The notes: generated from the letters alone by a model not told the origin. Counted from the stretch's first letter, positions 32,973-41,718 are shown. The stretch is DNA of 64,000 bases from [Bacillus] enclensis (GCF_001456935.1 NZ_KQ758483.1:124001-188000), one strand, 5' to 3'. Translations and numbers: made by a program.

Positions 32973-33971
32973 ATGAAAATCCTTCAGAGCCGTTCAAATA
33001 TGTTTATGGGGATCGCACTTCTTATTTTGGTGCTGTTTCCTTTGTTTAATGATTCAAGAAGCATGATGATCCTGCTGACTCAAATCTTCATTTTCGGGAT
33101 CTTTGCGATGAGTTATGATCTTCTGCTGGGATACACAGGCATCGTTTCATTCGGGCATGCCATGTTTTTCGGAATTGGGGCGTATTCTACAGGGATCTTT
33201 TTGGACCGGATGGAACCTACCATGATGTGGTTTTTCATTTCCCTGCTGGCTGGTTTCGCTGTTGCGGGAATCGTCAGCTATATTGTCGGTCTCCTGACCC
33301 TGCGCCTCAAAAGCCACTTTTACGCCATGCTGACCCTGGCTTTTGCAGGATTGTTCCTGGTTTTGGCAGAGAAATGGAGGACACTTACATTTGGGAATGA
33401 TGGATTTACATTCCGGACACCGGATTTCATGAAAGACAGGATGACCTTTTATTTTGCGTGCCTTGCAGTGATGGCCGCGGTGTATTTTATCCTCAAAAGG
33501 TTTACACAATCCCCCGCAGGTTCGGTTCTTCAGGCTATAAGGGAAAACGAGCAAAGAGCTGAATCCCTGGGCTTTCACGTCCTTCATTACAAAATCATCG
33601 CAAGTGTCATCGCAGGGGTGCTGGCTAGTCTTGCAGGATCGCTTTATGCCATTTCCTTACGCTTTGTGAACACGAGCGTCTTTACAATGGATATCACGCT
33701 TGATGCGCTGCTGATGACCATCATAGGCGGGGTCGGCACACTGATCGGTGCAATCATCGGGGCAGGGTTGATTGAGTTTGCCCACCACTGGCTGACGGAA
33801 CTTGCTGGCACGTATCCGATATTTGAAAGGTGGATCATTTTTTTCGGGATTCTTTACATCCTTGCAGTCATGTTCTTCCCTGCCGGCATTGTTGGATCGC
33901 TGCGGAAAATAGGCAGTAAGAAGAAAACAGTGAAGAAACAGCGGCCAGAGGAAAAGAAAATAGCAGGATGA
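32973..33971 (+). CDS. LivM-type ABC permease
   Basis: 332-residue permease, about nine helices, with 'GYTGIVSFGHAMFFGIGAYS' and the coupling segment 'SVLQAIRENEQRAESLGFHV' typical of LivM. The C-terminus is a short basic tail (KKKTVKKQRPEEKK). It starts 5 bp after the LivH-type gene and completes the importer. Confidence 0.92.
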   Translation: MKILQSRSNMFMGIALLILVLFPLFNDSRSMMILLTQIFIFGIFAMSYDLLLGYTGIVSFGHAMFFGIGAYSTGIFLDRMEPTMMWFFISLLAGFAVAGIVSYIVGLLTLRLKSHFYAMLTLAFAGLFLVLAEKWRTLTFGNDGFTFRTPDFMKDRMTFYFACLAVMAAVYFILKRFTQSPAGSVLQAIRENEQRAESLGFHVLHYKIIASVIAGVLASLAGSLYAISLRFVNTSVFTMDITLDALLMTIIGGVGTLIGAIIGAGLIEFAHHWLTELAGTYPIFERWIIFFGILYILAVMFFPAGIVGSLRKIGSKKKTVKKQRPEEKKIAG

Positions 33972-33984
33972 GGAGGGGAGCGCC

Positions 33985-34995
33985 ATGACAGTCGGTATAC
34001 TGAGTACGGGGATTTATTTGCCGGAAAAAACCATGACGGGCCAGGAAATTGCCGAGAAAGCAGGACTTCCGGCAGAAGTTGTCGAAAACAAAATGGGAAT
34101 AAGAAAGAAAACGGTTCCAGGACCGGGGGACCATACTTGTGCCATGGGAATCAAAGCAGCAAAGTCTGCCATTGAAAAAGCTGGACTGGATCCTAAAGAG
34201 ATAGATGTTGTCATTTACGTGGGGGAAGAACATAAGGAATATCCTTTATGGACGGCAGCCATCAAGCTGCAGGAAGAGATCGGAGCCTACCGTGCATGGG
34301 CGTTCGACACCTCTCTGCGGTGCGGGACGACGATTATGGCGATGAAACTTGCCAAAAGTCTTATGGAAACCGACCCCGACATCAGAACGGTGCTTCTTGC
34401 CGGAGGATATCGAAACAGTGATTTCATCAATTATAAAAACGAGAGTACTCGTTTCATGTTTAATCTTGCAGCCGGTGGAGGTGCGATGATCCTTCAAAAA
34501 GGATTGAAAAAAAACCTGCTGATGGAGACGGCGATTGTGACAGATGGTTCTTTTTCAGAAGATGTCATTGTCCCGGTAGGCGGCACGGTGGAGCCCCTGA
34601 CTTCCACCATACTTGCGGAGGATCGTTATTTCCTTGATGTACCGGATCCCGGTGGAATGAAAAAAAGACTGGAACAAAAATCGATGGATAACTTTTTGAA
34701 GGTGATCCGGGAATCTCTTTATAAAAGCGGCTATGAAGAAGGTGACATTGGGTATGCAGCGATTCTTCATATGAAGAAATCTGCTCACCATTATGTGCTT
34801 AAGGAATTGGGATTGAATGATGAGCAATCGATCTATCTTGAGGACTATGGTCATATCGGTCAATTTGATCAGATTCTTTCACTTGAGCTTGCGGCACAAA
34901 GGGGCATATTGAAAGAAGGCGATGTCGTCGTATTTGTAAGTGCCGGTATCGGTTACGCATGGGGCGCAGCGACAATCATTTGGGGCGAATCCTAA
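33985..34995 (+). CDS. KAS III-like thiolase-superfamily enzyme
   Basis: 336-residue 3-oxoacyl-ACP synthase III/HMG-CoA-synthase-like protein. The nucleophile is Cys113 in 'DTSLRCGTTIM'; His262 (ILHMKKS) matches the first catalytic His. The position 28 residues later, where FabH has Asn in GNTSA, reads YGHIG (His290), so the triad is Cys-His-His rather than Cys-His-Asn. It therefore may not be a housekeeping FabH; condensation or cleavage of an unusual acyl-CoA is possible. GAGGGGAG precedes the ATG. It lies 13 bp after the permease gene and 14 bp before the hydrolase gene. Confidence 0.8.
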   Translation: MTVGILSTGIYLPEKTMTGQEIAEKAGLPAEVVENKMGIRKKTVPGPGDHTCAMGIKAAKSAIEKAGLDPKEIDVVIYVGEEHKEYPLWTAAIKLQEEIGAYRAWAFDTSLRCGTTIMAMKLAKSLMETDPDIRTVLLAGGYRNSDFINYKNESTRFMFNLAAGGGAMILQKGLKKNLLMETAIVTDGSFSEDVIVPVGGTVEPLTSTILAEDRYFLDVPDPGGMKKRLEQKSMDNFLKVIRESLYKSGYEEGDIGYAAILHMKKSAHHYVLKELGLNDEQSIYLEDYGHIGQFDQILSLELAAQRGILKEGDVVVFVSAGIGYAWGAATIIWGES

Positions 34996-35009
34996 AGGAG
35001 GGACTGAAA

Positions 35010-35921
35010 ATGGCAGAGGTTGAAATGAAAAAAGTGCTGCTCGCGAATGGGGAAACAATGGCTTACCGTGAAAGAAATGGAGGTCATCTGCCTGTAGTGC
35101 TGGTACATGGGAATATGACTTCTTCAAAACACTGGGATCTGCTGATGGAACGAATGGACCAACGATACAAACTTTATGCGATCGATATGAGGGGATTCGG
35201 CGAATCCAGTTATTCACAACCGATTACAGGCATTAAAGATTTATCCCTCGATTTAAAAGACTGGGTTGATGAATTGGGGCTGGAAGAATTTTGCCTCGTC
35301 GGGTGGTCGACAGGGGGGGCAGTGGCCATGCAATTCGCCGCGGATCATCCGGGATATTGCGATAAGCTGATATTATTAGCCTCGGCTTCAACCAGGGGAT
35401 ATCCATTTTTCGGTACAAAAGAGGATGGCTCCCCAGATTTAGGAAATCGGTTGACAACGTTGGATGAAGTGAAAAGGGATAAAGGGAAGACCCTTCCGGT
35501 GCAGAGGGCGTATGACGAAAATGACAGGGAATTCCTGCGCACATTATGGAATGCACTGATTTATACGGACTCGCAGCCGGATCCGGTTCTCTATGAGGAA
35601 TATATCGATGACATGAGGACTCAGCGTAACCTCGCAGAAATCTATCATGCTTTAAATACCTTCAACATCAGTGAGCGTCATAACGGACTGGTGGAAGGAA
35701 CAGCTCAGGCCGGCTCGATAAAGATACCCGCTCTTGTATTGAGAGGTGACCGGGATTATGTGATAACGAATGCGATGGCCAGTGAGATTGTGGAAGACAT
35801 TGGTGAGAATGCGCGATTTAAAGAGTTGAAGAATAGCGGTCATTCTCCTTTGGTGGATGACCTGGACCAACTGCTTGAGGCAATCACATCGTTTATGCAG
35901 CAAAAGGAGGAAATATCATGA
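35010..35921 (+). CDS. Alpha/beta-fold hydrolase of the ABC/thiolase operon
   Basis: 303-residue alpha/beta hydrolase. Oxyanion loop 'VLVHGNMTSSKHW', nucleophile elbow G-W-S100-T-G-G, Asp in 'VLRGDRDYVI' and His in 'NSGHSPLVDD'. The Trp before the nucleophile is also known from some intracellular polyhydroxybutyrate depolymerases, but dehydro-ketone hydrolases and thioesterases are equally possible. ATG at 35010 follows AAAGGAGGG; the in-frame start at 34959 lies within the previous gene. The stop overlaps the SDR start (ATGA). Confidence 0.85.
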   Translation: MAEVEMKKVLLANGETMAYRERNGGHLPVVLVHGNMTSSKHWDLLMERMDQRYKLYAIDMRGFGESSYSQPITGIKDLSLDLKDWVDELGLEEFCLVGWSTGGAVAMQFAADHPGYCDKLILLASASTRGYPFFGTKEDGSPDLGNRLTTLDEVKRDKGKTLPVQRAYDENDREFLRTLWNALIYTDSQPDPVLYEEYIDDMRTQRNLAEIYHALNTFNISERHNGLVEGTAQAGSIKIPALVLRGDRDYVITNAMASEIVEDIGENARFKELKNSGHSPLVDDLDQLLEAITSFMQQKEEIS

Positions 35922-36661
35922 GGCTGGAAAGTAAAGTGGCTCTTATTACGGGAGCTGCAAATGGAATCGGATATGCAGCAGCTGAAGTTTTCATAAAAGA
36001 AGGCTGTCATGTTGCTCTCGTAGATTTTGATGAAGAAACAGGGAGAGATAAAGAACGCTCATTGAATGAGGTTGGTGCTGGAAAGGCGGTATTCTTCCAA
36101 GGGGATGTGGCGGACCGGCATTCTGTGGACAGTTTCGTCTCAGCAGCCAAAGAACATTTCGGAAAGATTGATATTCTCATTAATAACGCAGGTATCACAA
36201 GAGATGGGATGCTTCACAAGCTTTCTGAAGAAAACTTCCAAAAAGTGATCGATGTCAACTTGACCGGTGTGTTCAACTGTACGCAAGCTGTCCTTCCCCA
36301 CCTGGTGGAAAACGGAAAGGGGAAAATCATCAATACTTCTTCGGTAAGCGGAGTATACGGTAATGTGGGACAGACAAATTATGCTGCAGCAAAAGCAGCT
36401 GTGGTAGGAATGACGAAAACGTGGGCAAAGGAGCTGGGCCGCAAAGGAATCAATGTCAATGCGGTCGCACCGGGATTCACTGAAACCGGCATGGTTGCAA
36501 GCGTTCCTGAGAAGGTAATCGAGGGGATGAAATCGATGATTCCGCTCGGGAGGCTCGGCAAGCCAGAAGATATCGCAAAAGCTTATCTTTATCTGGCATC
36601 TGATGACAGTGATTATGTGAATGGGACCGTCCTTCATGTGGACGGCGGAATCATGATGTAA
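35918..36661 (+). CDS. Short-chain dehydrogenase/reductase (FabG-like)
   Basis: 247-residue SDR. Cofactor motif TGAANGIG (about 10-17), NNAG (about 88-91), catalytic Ser in 'NTSSVSG', Tyr155 and Lys159 in YAAAK. It probably interconverts a 3-hydroxyacyl and 3-oxoacyl thioester next to the thiolase step. An acidic residue after the second strand ('VALVDFDEE') suggests NAD rather than NADP, as expected for a catabolic dehydrogenase. ATG overlaps the hydrolase stop codon. Confidence 0.88.
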   Translation: MRLESKVALITGAANGIGYAAAEVFIKEGCHVALVDFDEETGRDKERSLNEVGAGKAVFFQGDVADRHSVDSFVSAAKEHFGKIDILINNAGITRDGMLHKLSEENFQKVIDVNLTGVFNCTQAVLPHLVENGKGKIINTSSVSGVYGNVGQTNYAAAKAAVVGMTKTWAKELGRKGINVNAVAPGFTETGMVASVPEKVIEGMKSMIPLGRLGKPEDIAKAYLYLASDDSDYVNGTVLHVDGGIMM

Positions 36662-36696
36662 AAAAATCGTACAACAATGAAAGGGGAAGAGTAATT

Positions 36697-37860
36697 ATGA
36701 GAAACGTAGTCATCACATCGGCCCTTCGTACACCGGTTGGAGCATTCAAAGATTTACTGCCGACAGATTTGATTGTACCTGTCATGAAGGAAGCGGCGAA
36801 ACAAAGCAAACTGGATTCGAATGAGATCGATGAAGTGATCCTCGGCCATTGTATCCAGCGCACCGATCAGCCGAATACGGCCAGGACGGCAGCGCTGCTT
36901 GCAGGCTTTGCCGATACGACAACAGGCTTCACGGTTCAGAGGCAGTGTGCAAGCGGGATGCAGGCCATCATCTCGGCCGCCATGCAGATCCAGACAGGGT
37001 TGTCGGATATTGTTTTGGCAGGGGGAGTGGAAGCCATGAGCTCCAGTCCGTATATATTAAAACAGCACCGTTTCGGCCAAAGGTTACAGCATGGTGAGAT
37101 CCGTGATTCGGTATGGGAAGTGCTAGAGGATCCAATTCACGGCATCATGATGGGGGAAACAGCAGAAAACCTTGCAGAATCTCATGATATTTCACGTGAA
37201 GAACAGGATCAATTCGCCATGCTGAGCCACCAAAGAGCGGTGAATGCCATCGAAAAGGGACATTTTGACTCGCAAATCGTTCCGGTTACGGTAAAGGAAC
37301 GAAAAGGGGAAAAGGTTATCGATACGGATGAAGGTCCGCGTCCGGGACTGTCTGCTGACAAACTTGCTAAATTGAAGCCTGCATTCAGGGAAGGCGGGAC
37401 TGTGACAGCAGGCAACTCTTCCAGTTTGAACGACGGAGGAGCAGCACTGATCCTGATGAGCGAAGAGGAAGCAGAAAAAAGAGGGCTGGAGCCGCTTGCA
37501 CGGATTACGGGATACTCTGTTGCGGGTGTTGATCCTAAGATCATGGGCATCGGCCCTGTACCGGCTGTTCAAAAGGGTTTACATAAAGGGGACTGGACAT
37601 TGGATGAAATTGATTTGTTCGAAATCAATGAGGCATTCGCCGCACAGTATCTCGCTGTTGAGAAGGAGCTGGGCCTTGACCGTAATAAGGTGAATGTGAA
37701 TGGAAGCGGCATCAGTATCGGGCATCCAGTCGGATGCACCGGTGCACGCCTCGCCGTCTCGCTTGTACATGAACTGAAGAGGCAGGATCTCAAGAAGGGA
37801 ATTGCTTCTTTGTGTGTAGGCGGAGGCATGGGGGCATCTGTTTTGATTGAACGTTTATAA
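36697..37860 (+). CDS. Thiolase (acetyl-CoA C-acyltransferase family)
   Basis: 387-residue thiolase: nucleophile Cys84 in 'QRQCASGMQA', 'NEAFAAQ', His in 'GHPVGCTGAR' and the second Cys in 'LCVGGGMGAS'. Catalyses CoA-dependent cleavage of 3-oxoacyl-CoA or the reverse condensation. Last gene of the operon, 35 bp after the SDR gene, followed by a terminator. Together with ligase and SDR it forms the end of a beta-oxidation-like route; no acyl-CoA dehydrogenase is in the cluster. Confidence 0.92.
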   Translation: MRNVVITSALRTPVGAFKDLLPTDLIVPVMKEAAKQSKLDSNEIDEVILGHCIQRTDQPNTARTAALLAGFADTTTGFTVQRQCASGMQAIISAAMQIQTGLSDIVLAGGVEAMSSSPYILKQHRFGQRLQHGEIRDSVWEVLEDPIHGIMMGETAENLAESHDISREEQDQFAMLSHQRAVNAIEKGHFDSQIVPVTVKERKGEKVIDTDEGPRPGLSADKLAKLKPAFREGGTVTAGNSSSLNDGGAALILMSEEEAEKRGLEPLARITGYSVAGVDPKIMGIGPVPAVQKGLHKGDWTLDEIDLFEINEAFAAQYLAVEKELGLDRNKVNVNGSGISIGHPVGCTGARLAVSLVHELKRQDLKKGIASLCVGGGMGASVLIERL

Positions 37861-37872
37861 GTCTACTATGGG

Positions 37873-37908
37873 GAAGCGCCGTCGAAGAACAGGACGGCGC
37901 TTTTATTT
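37873..37908 (+). terminator. Terminator of the ABC/thiolase operon
   Basis: AAGCGCCGTC (37874-37883)/GACGGCGCTT (37893-37902), 9-nt loop, then TTATTT. Confidence 0.9.
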
Positions 37909-38064
37909 GTGTGATAACACCCAATTCCCTCCAACCAGGAGTGCTTTTATCCTAACCCGGCATGGTCGGTTTTACTTATTTTTGAAAATTTACATTCATT
38001 TTACCCTTTTTCAAAATTTTATATTGTACGCTAAAGGTATACCAGCATTAAGGAGGCGTTACGT

Positions 38065-39240
38065 TTGAAAAAAGTTTCAGGCAAGCTGATCAGTATCCTT
38101 ACCTTGTCCGTCCTCGTTTTATTAAGCTGCAGCGGCGTACAAGTGGACAAAACAGATGCAGCAGGAAGCGGTACGTGGGATTCACCTTATTCTGTAAGCC
38201 AGGCAATCGGAAATCAGACAGGTTCAGTCCATTCAGTCGAGGGCTACGTTGTTGGGCAGCCAACCTCGGAGTCATCTGTCGTGACAGAGAACTTCCCGAA
38301 TGATTATGCACTGGCTCTGGCTGATACGCCATCGGAAACGAATGTCAATGAAATGATTTATGTACAGATCCCTTCTTCATTCCGTTCGAACTACGGTCTC
38401 AGAAGCAATCCGTCACTCATGGGGGAAAAGCTGAAAGTTACGGGAAGCCTGACAGATTACTTCTCTCATCCAGGTGTGAAGTCGACTTCTGCTTTTGAAG
38501 AAGCAGCAGGGGGAACCGACCCGGAAGATCCGGCCGACCCTTCTGATCCGCCAGCCTATGAAGAATACTATTCAGCTGCAGATGGAAAAACAGGATCCGC
38601 CCTTAAAACGGCGCTGCACGAGATCATCGATGATCATACCACGCTATCCTATAGTGAAGTGTGGACAGCGCTTCGGAACACAGACGAAGATCCGGCCAAC
38701 TCAAACAATGTCCTTCTGCTATACTCCGGCCGCTCACAATCAAAGACGACGAACGGCGGCGGTGTGGACGACTGGAACCGGGAACACGTCTGGGCGAAGT
38801 CACACGGTGACTTTGGCACTGCCCAGGGACCGGGAACAGACCTTCACCATCTCCGCCCCACCGACGTGACGGTCAATTCCACCAGGGGGAATCTCGACTT
38901 TGACAATGGAGGCACCGAACATAGTGAAGCTGCCGGAAATTACTATGACGGAGACTCCTGGGAGCCCCGTGACGAAGTAAAGGGCGACGTTGCCCGCATG
39001 ATTTTCTACATGGCAGTCCGCTATGAAGGAGACAGCGGTGAAGTGGATCTGGAGTTAAATGAAAATGTGAATAACGGAAGTGCACCCTATCACGGGAAAA
39101 TGTCCGTTCTACTAGAGTGGAACGAGGAAGACCCGGTAGATTCCAGGGAAATCCGCCGCAATAATATTATTTATAAAGACTATCAAGGAAACCGGAACCC
39201 ATTCATCGATCATCCGGAATGGGCGGAGATGATTTGGTAA
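38065..39240 (+). CDS. Secreted endonuclease I-family nuclease (Bsn/YurI-like) with N-terminal OB-like domain
   Basis: 391-residue exported nuclease. The signal sequence ends either in a lipobox-like LLSC (Cys22) or at an AxA-type site near TDA-AGS. Residues about 40-145 resemble the OB-fold DUF6359 domain ('YSVSQAIGNQTGSVHSVEGY'), then an Asp/Pro-rich linker, then the endonuclease I domain with catalytic His in 'WNREHVWAKSHGDFG' and the HHLRPTD and 'RGNLDFDN' motifs. It should degrade extracellular DNA or RNA for nutrient use. TTG at 38065 follows AAGGAGG. It lies between the thiolase operon and the ligase but has its own terminator and no heptamer element. Confidence 0.88.
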   Translation: MKKVSGKLISILTLSVLVLLSCSGVQVDKTDAAGSGTWDSPYSVSQAIGNQTGSVHSVEGYVVGQPTSESSVVTENFPNDYALALADTPSETNVNEMIYVQIPSSFRSNYGLRSNPSLMGEKLKVTGSLTDYFSHPGVKSTSAFEEAAGGTDPEDPADPSDPPAYEEYYSAADGKTGSALKTALHEIIDDHTTLSYSEVWTALRNTDEDPANSNNVLLLYSGRSQSKTTNGGGVDDWNREHVWAKSHGDFGTAQGPGTDLHHLRPTDVTVNSTRGNLDFDNGGTEHSEAAGNYYDGDSWEPRDEVKGDVARMIFYMAVRYEGDSGEVDLELNENVNNGSAPYHGKMSVLLEWNEEDPVDSREIRRNNIIYKDYQGNRNPFIDHPEWAEMIW

Positions 39241-39261
39241 TAGTTCAGATTGAAGTTTGGC

Positions 39262-39296
39262 ACCCGGGGGAGGAAGATGTCCCCCGGGTTTTTTTA
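39262..39296 (+). terminator. Terminator of the nuclease gene
   Basis: Perfect ACCCGGGGGA (39262-39271)/TCCCCCGGGT (39280-39289) and seven T residues. Confidence 0.95.
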
Positions 39297-39410
39297 TCGG
39301 AAAATGGTAGTTTATGAGGGGGAAAGTCTATTTTTTACTGATCATTTAATCCCTGTGGAACTCCCGCTCAGATGATTGAAGGGCGGCAGCCTGAGCCGGC
39401 TCGTCCCTTC

Positions 39411-39548
39411 CTTAATTGTGCTGCTTTCAGGATTATCGTGCTTGAATCCATATTATGGTGCCAATTCCCCGCTAATTGTGCCTGCTGTCGAAAAGTATCC
39501 ATCCCATTATCTCTGCAGTACCCTGAATCCCTTCCATTATTGAGCGCC
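39411..39548. repeat. Degenerate 20-bp periodic array upstream of the acyl-CoA ligase promoter
   Basis: Plus-strand GTGC occurs at 39418, 39438, 39458 and 39478 positions (exact 20-bp steps), each preceded by AATT or ATTAT; on the minus strand the unit reads GGCACAATTA or GCACGATAAT. Weaker copies continue to 39548. The array ends 10 bp before the heptamer promoter. From 39297 to 39410 I see nothing else. Confidence 0.6.
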
Positions 39549-39557
39549 TGAAAAACC

Positions 39558-39590
39558 TGTAACTCATTTGTAACTCCCCTTCCCTAAAAT
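39558..39590 (+). promoter_or_regulatory. Ligase promoter with SARP-like heptamer direct repeats
   Basis: TGTAACT at 39558-39564 and 39569-39575 (11-bp period), 9-bp gap, then TAAAAT (-10, 39585-39590). Matches the element at 29235-29267 in sequence and spacing. No -35 hexamer is present; the repeats take its place. Confidence 0.75.
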
Positions 39591-39620
39591 AAATCCTATC
39601 CAAACCAAGGAGGAGATGAC

Positions 39621-41108
39621 ATGGGAATGGTGACGGATTGGCTGCAGAAGCGATCGATCATTTCTCCTGACAGAGTGGCGCTTGTAAATGGAGCCACCAA
39701 TGAAATGATTACGTACCGCTCACTTGATGCAAGAGCTGCAAAGTGGGCTTACTATATGAAAGAAAAAGGAATAAAAAAAGGCGACCGCGTTGTCTTTATA
39801 TGTAAAAATCATCCTGTCTGTTTTGAATTGCTGTTTGCCTGCAGTAAAATAGGCGCGATCTTTGTCCCGTTAAACTGGAGATTGTCAGCTGCTGAGATCG
39901 AATCGCTCATCGGGGACTGTTCGCCTGATCTGGTTTTCTATCAAGCTGACTTTGAGCATGGGTTCAATGCGGTGCTGAAAGGGCACCGGGCGGAAAGAAT
40001 AGACGAAGCGGCAGAAGAAGCGTACAACGGAGTGGAACTGGTTTCTGAAATCATTCGGGATAAAGATGATCCGTGGGTCATGATTTATACCGGAGGGACG
40101 ACCGGCAAGTCGAAGGGTGTCATCCTTTCCTATAGATCAATTAACGCGAATGCCCTGAATACGGTAATCAGCTGGAATCTGACTGAAGAGGATGCGACAA
40201 TCACGTATCTCCCGACCTTTCATACCGGAGGGCTCAATGCCCTGTCACTGCCTATTCTCATGGTCGGCGGGAAAGTGGTGACTTCTGAACGATTTGTGCC
40301 GCAGCAGGCAATCGATATGCTGAACCATCATGTATGTACGATTGTACTGCTGGTGCCCACGATGTATCACGATCTCTTGGAAGAAGAGGACTTCGAATAT
40401 GCTTCTTTTCCGAAGATGAAGGTGTTTTTATCGGGGGGAGCACCATGTCCGGGAAAGGTCTATGATGCCTTCAAAGCAAAAGGAATCCATTTTAAAGAAG
40501 GGTACGGACTGACCGAAGCGGGACCGAATAATTTCTATATCGACCCCGGTAAAATGAAGAAGGGATCGATTGGGAAATCGATGATGCTCAATGAAGTGAA
40601 GGTTGTGGACCAAGAGGGGAAATGTGTGAAATATGGAGACGTAGGCGAGCTCCTTCTCGGTGGAGACCATCTTTTTAAAGAATACTGGAATATGCCGGAA
40701 GAAACAGCTGCGGTGCTTAAGGACGGCTGGCTACACACTGGGGATTTGGCAAGAATCGATCATGAGGGTGATTATTATATCGTCGGCCGAAAAAAAGATA
40801 TGATCATTTCAGGGGGGGAAAATATTTATCCACAGGAAATCGAACACTGGTTATGTGAACACCCGTCCATTTCAGAGTGTGCCGTCGTAGGGATGCCGCA
40901 TGAAAAATGGGGAGAGGTCGTGACCGCCTTTATGAAAATCCGTGAAGGCAGAATGATGACGGGCAGTGAAGCAAAGGCTTATTGTCTTGAAAAATTCGGG
41001 GCATTCAAGATACCCAAGCAGTACCACTTTATCGATGACATACCTAAAACAGATGTAGGGAAAGTGAATAAAAAACGTTTAGTGGAAGGTTTTTTACGCA
41101 CCCAATAA
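39621..41108 (+). CDS. Acyl-CoA synthetase (class I adenylate-forming)
   Basis: 495-residue ANL enzyme: 'MIYTGGTTGKSKG' (about 154-166), 'EGYGLTEAGPN', 'HTGDLARIDHEGDYYIVGRK' and the C-terminal lysine in 'PKTDVGKVNKKRL'. It activates a carboxylic acid to an acyl-CoA; the substrate is not readable but is likely that of the co-regulated importer. AAGGAGGAG precedes the ATG. The shared promoter element links it to the operon ending at 37860 although a nuclease gene intervenes. Confidence 0.9.
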   Translation: MGMVTDWLQKRSIISPDRVALVNGATNEMITYRSLDARAAKWAYYMKEKGIKKGDRVVFICKNHPVCFELLFACSKIGAIFVPLNWRLSAAEIESLIGDCSPDLVFYQADFEHGFNAVLKGHRAERIDEAAEEAYNGVELVSEIIRDKDDPWVMIYTGGTTGKSKGVILSYRSINANALNTVISWNLTEEDATITYLPTFHTGGLNALSLPILMVGGKVVTSERFVPQQAIDMLNHHVCTIVLLVPTMYHDLLEEEDFEYASFPKMKVFLSGGAPCPGKVYDAFKAKGIHFKEGYGLTEAGPNNFYIDPGKMKKGSIGKSMMLNEVKVVDQEGKCVKYGDVGELLLGGDHLFKEYWNMPEETAAVLKDGWLHTGDLARIDHEGDYYIVGRKKDMIISGGENIYPQEIEHWLCEHPSISECAVVGMPHEKWGEVVTAFMKIREGRMMTGSEAKAYCLEKFGAFKIPKQYHFIDDIPKTDVGKVNKKRLVEGFLRTQ

Positions 41109-41156
41109 AGGAAAAACGCATACTCTCTCGAATATTGTTAACTCGAGGTGATCACA

Positions 41157-41702
41157 ATGAAATCATTACTTACTGGCCAACACATTCATTTGACAAGTTT
41201 GAGCGAAGACGATGCGGGTCTCCTGATGAAGTGGAGCAGAAATGAAAAGCTTCAACGGCTCTTGGACGCCATTCCATACAAACCGAAGTCTGAGGATGAA
41301 GTGAAGAAATGGATAGGGGGAGAAGATCAAAGTACCCGCCTGTTCGCTATCCGGTTAAAAGACAGCGGGCGCTTGATCGGATATGCCGAACTTGACGGGA
41401 TACTCTGGGCGCACCGGGTCGGCGGGCTATCGATACTAATCGGTGAGGAAGAATATCAGGGCAGGGGATTAGGCAGGGAAGCGCTGGAATGTCTGCTGGA
41501 TTTTTCATTCCATGAACTCAATTTGCATCGTCTCCAGTTGACTGTGTTTTCTTATAATACACATGCCATCCGTTTGTACGAAAATCTAGGGTTCACAAAA
41601 GAAGGCAGTTTCCGCGAATTTTTGCAGAGGGACGGAAAACGCCATGATATGTATTTATACGGAATGCTGGCAGATGAATGGCAAAATAAAAAAGAAGGAT
41701 GA
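41157..41702 (+). CDS. GNAT-family N-acetyltransferase (RimJ/RimL type)
   Basis: 181-residue GNAT acetyltransferase with the acetyl-CoA loop 'EEYQGRGLGREAL' (Q/R-x-x-G-x-G/A) and the typical C-terminal 'NTHAIRLYENLGFTKEGSFRE'. Acceptor unknown (amine, protein N-terminus or drug). ATG at 41157 follows GAGGTGAT; a GTG at 41148 lies inside that site. It is 48 bp after the ligase gene without a terminator and may be co-transcribed with it. Confidence 0.85.
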   Translation: MKSLLTGQHIHLTSLSEDDAGLLMKWSRNEKLQRLLDAIPYKPKSEDEVKKWIGGEDQSTRLFAIRLKDSGRLIGYAELDGILWAHRVGGLSILIGEEEYQGRGLGREALECLLDFSFHELNLHRLQLTVFSYNTHAIRLYENLGFTKEGSFREFLQRDGKRHDMYLYGMLADEWQNKKEG

Positions 41703-41718
41703 ACTCCTTCTTTTTTAT
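41688..41718. terminator. Bidirectional terminator between GNAT and MFS genes
   Basis: AAAAAAGAAGGA (41688-41699)/TCCTTCTTTTTT (41705-41716), 5-nt loop; it covers the end of the GNAT gene and touches the stop codon of the convergent MFS gene. Confidence 0.85.

Noticed and set aside
38065..39240. Nuclease gene as part of the ABC/thiolase regulon
   Set aside because: Terminators on both sides and no TGTAACT element; its position between the two co-regulated units seems incidental.
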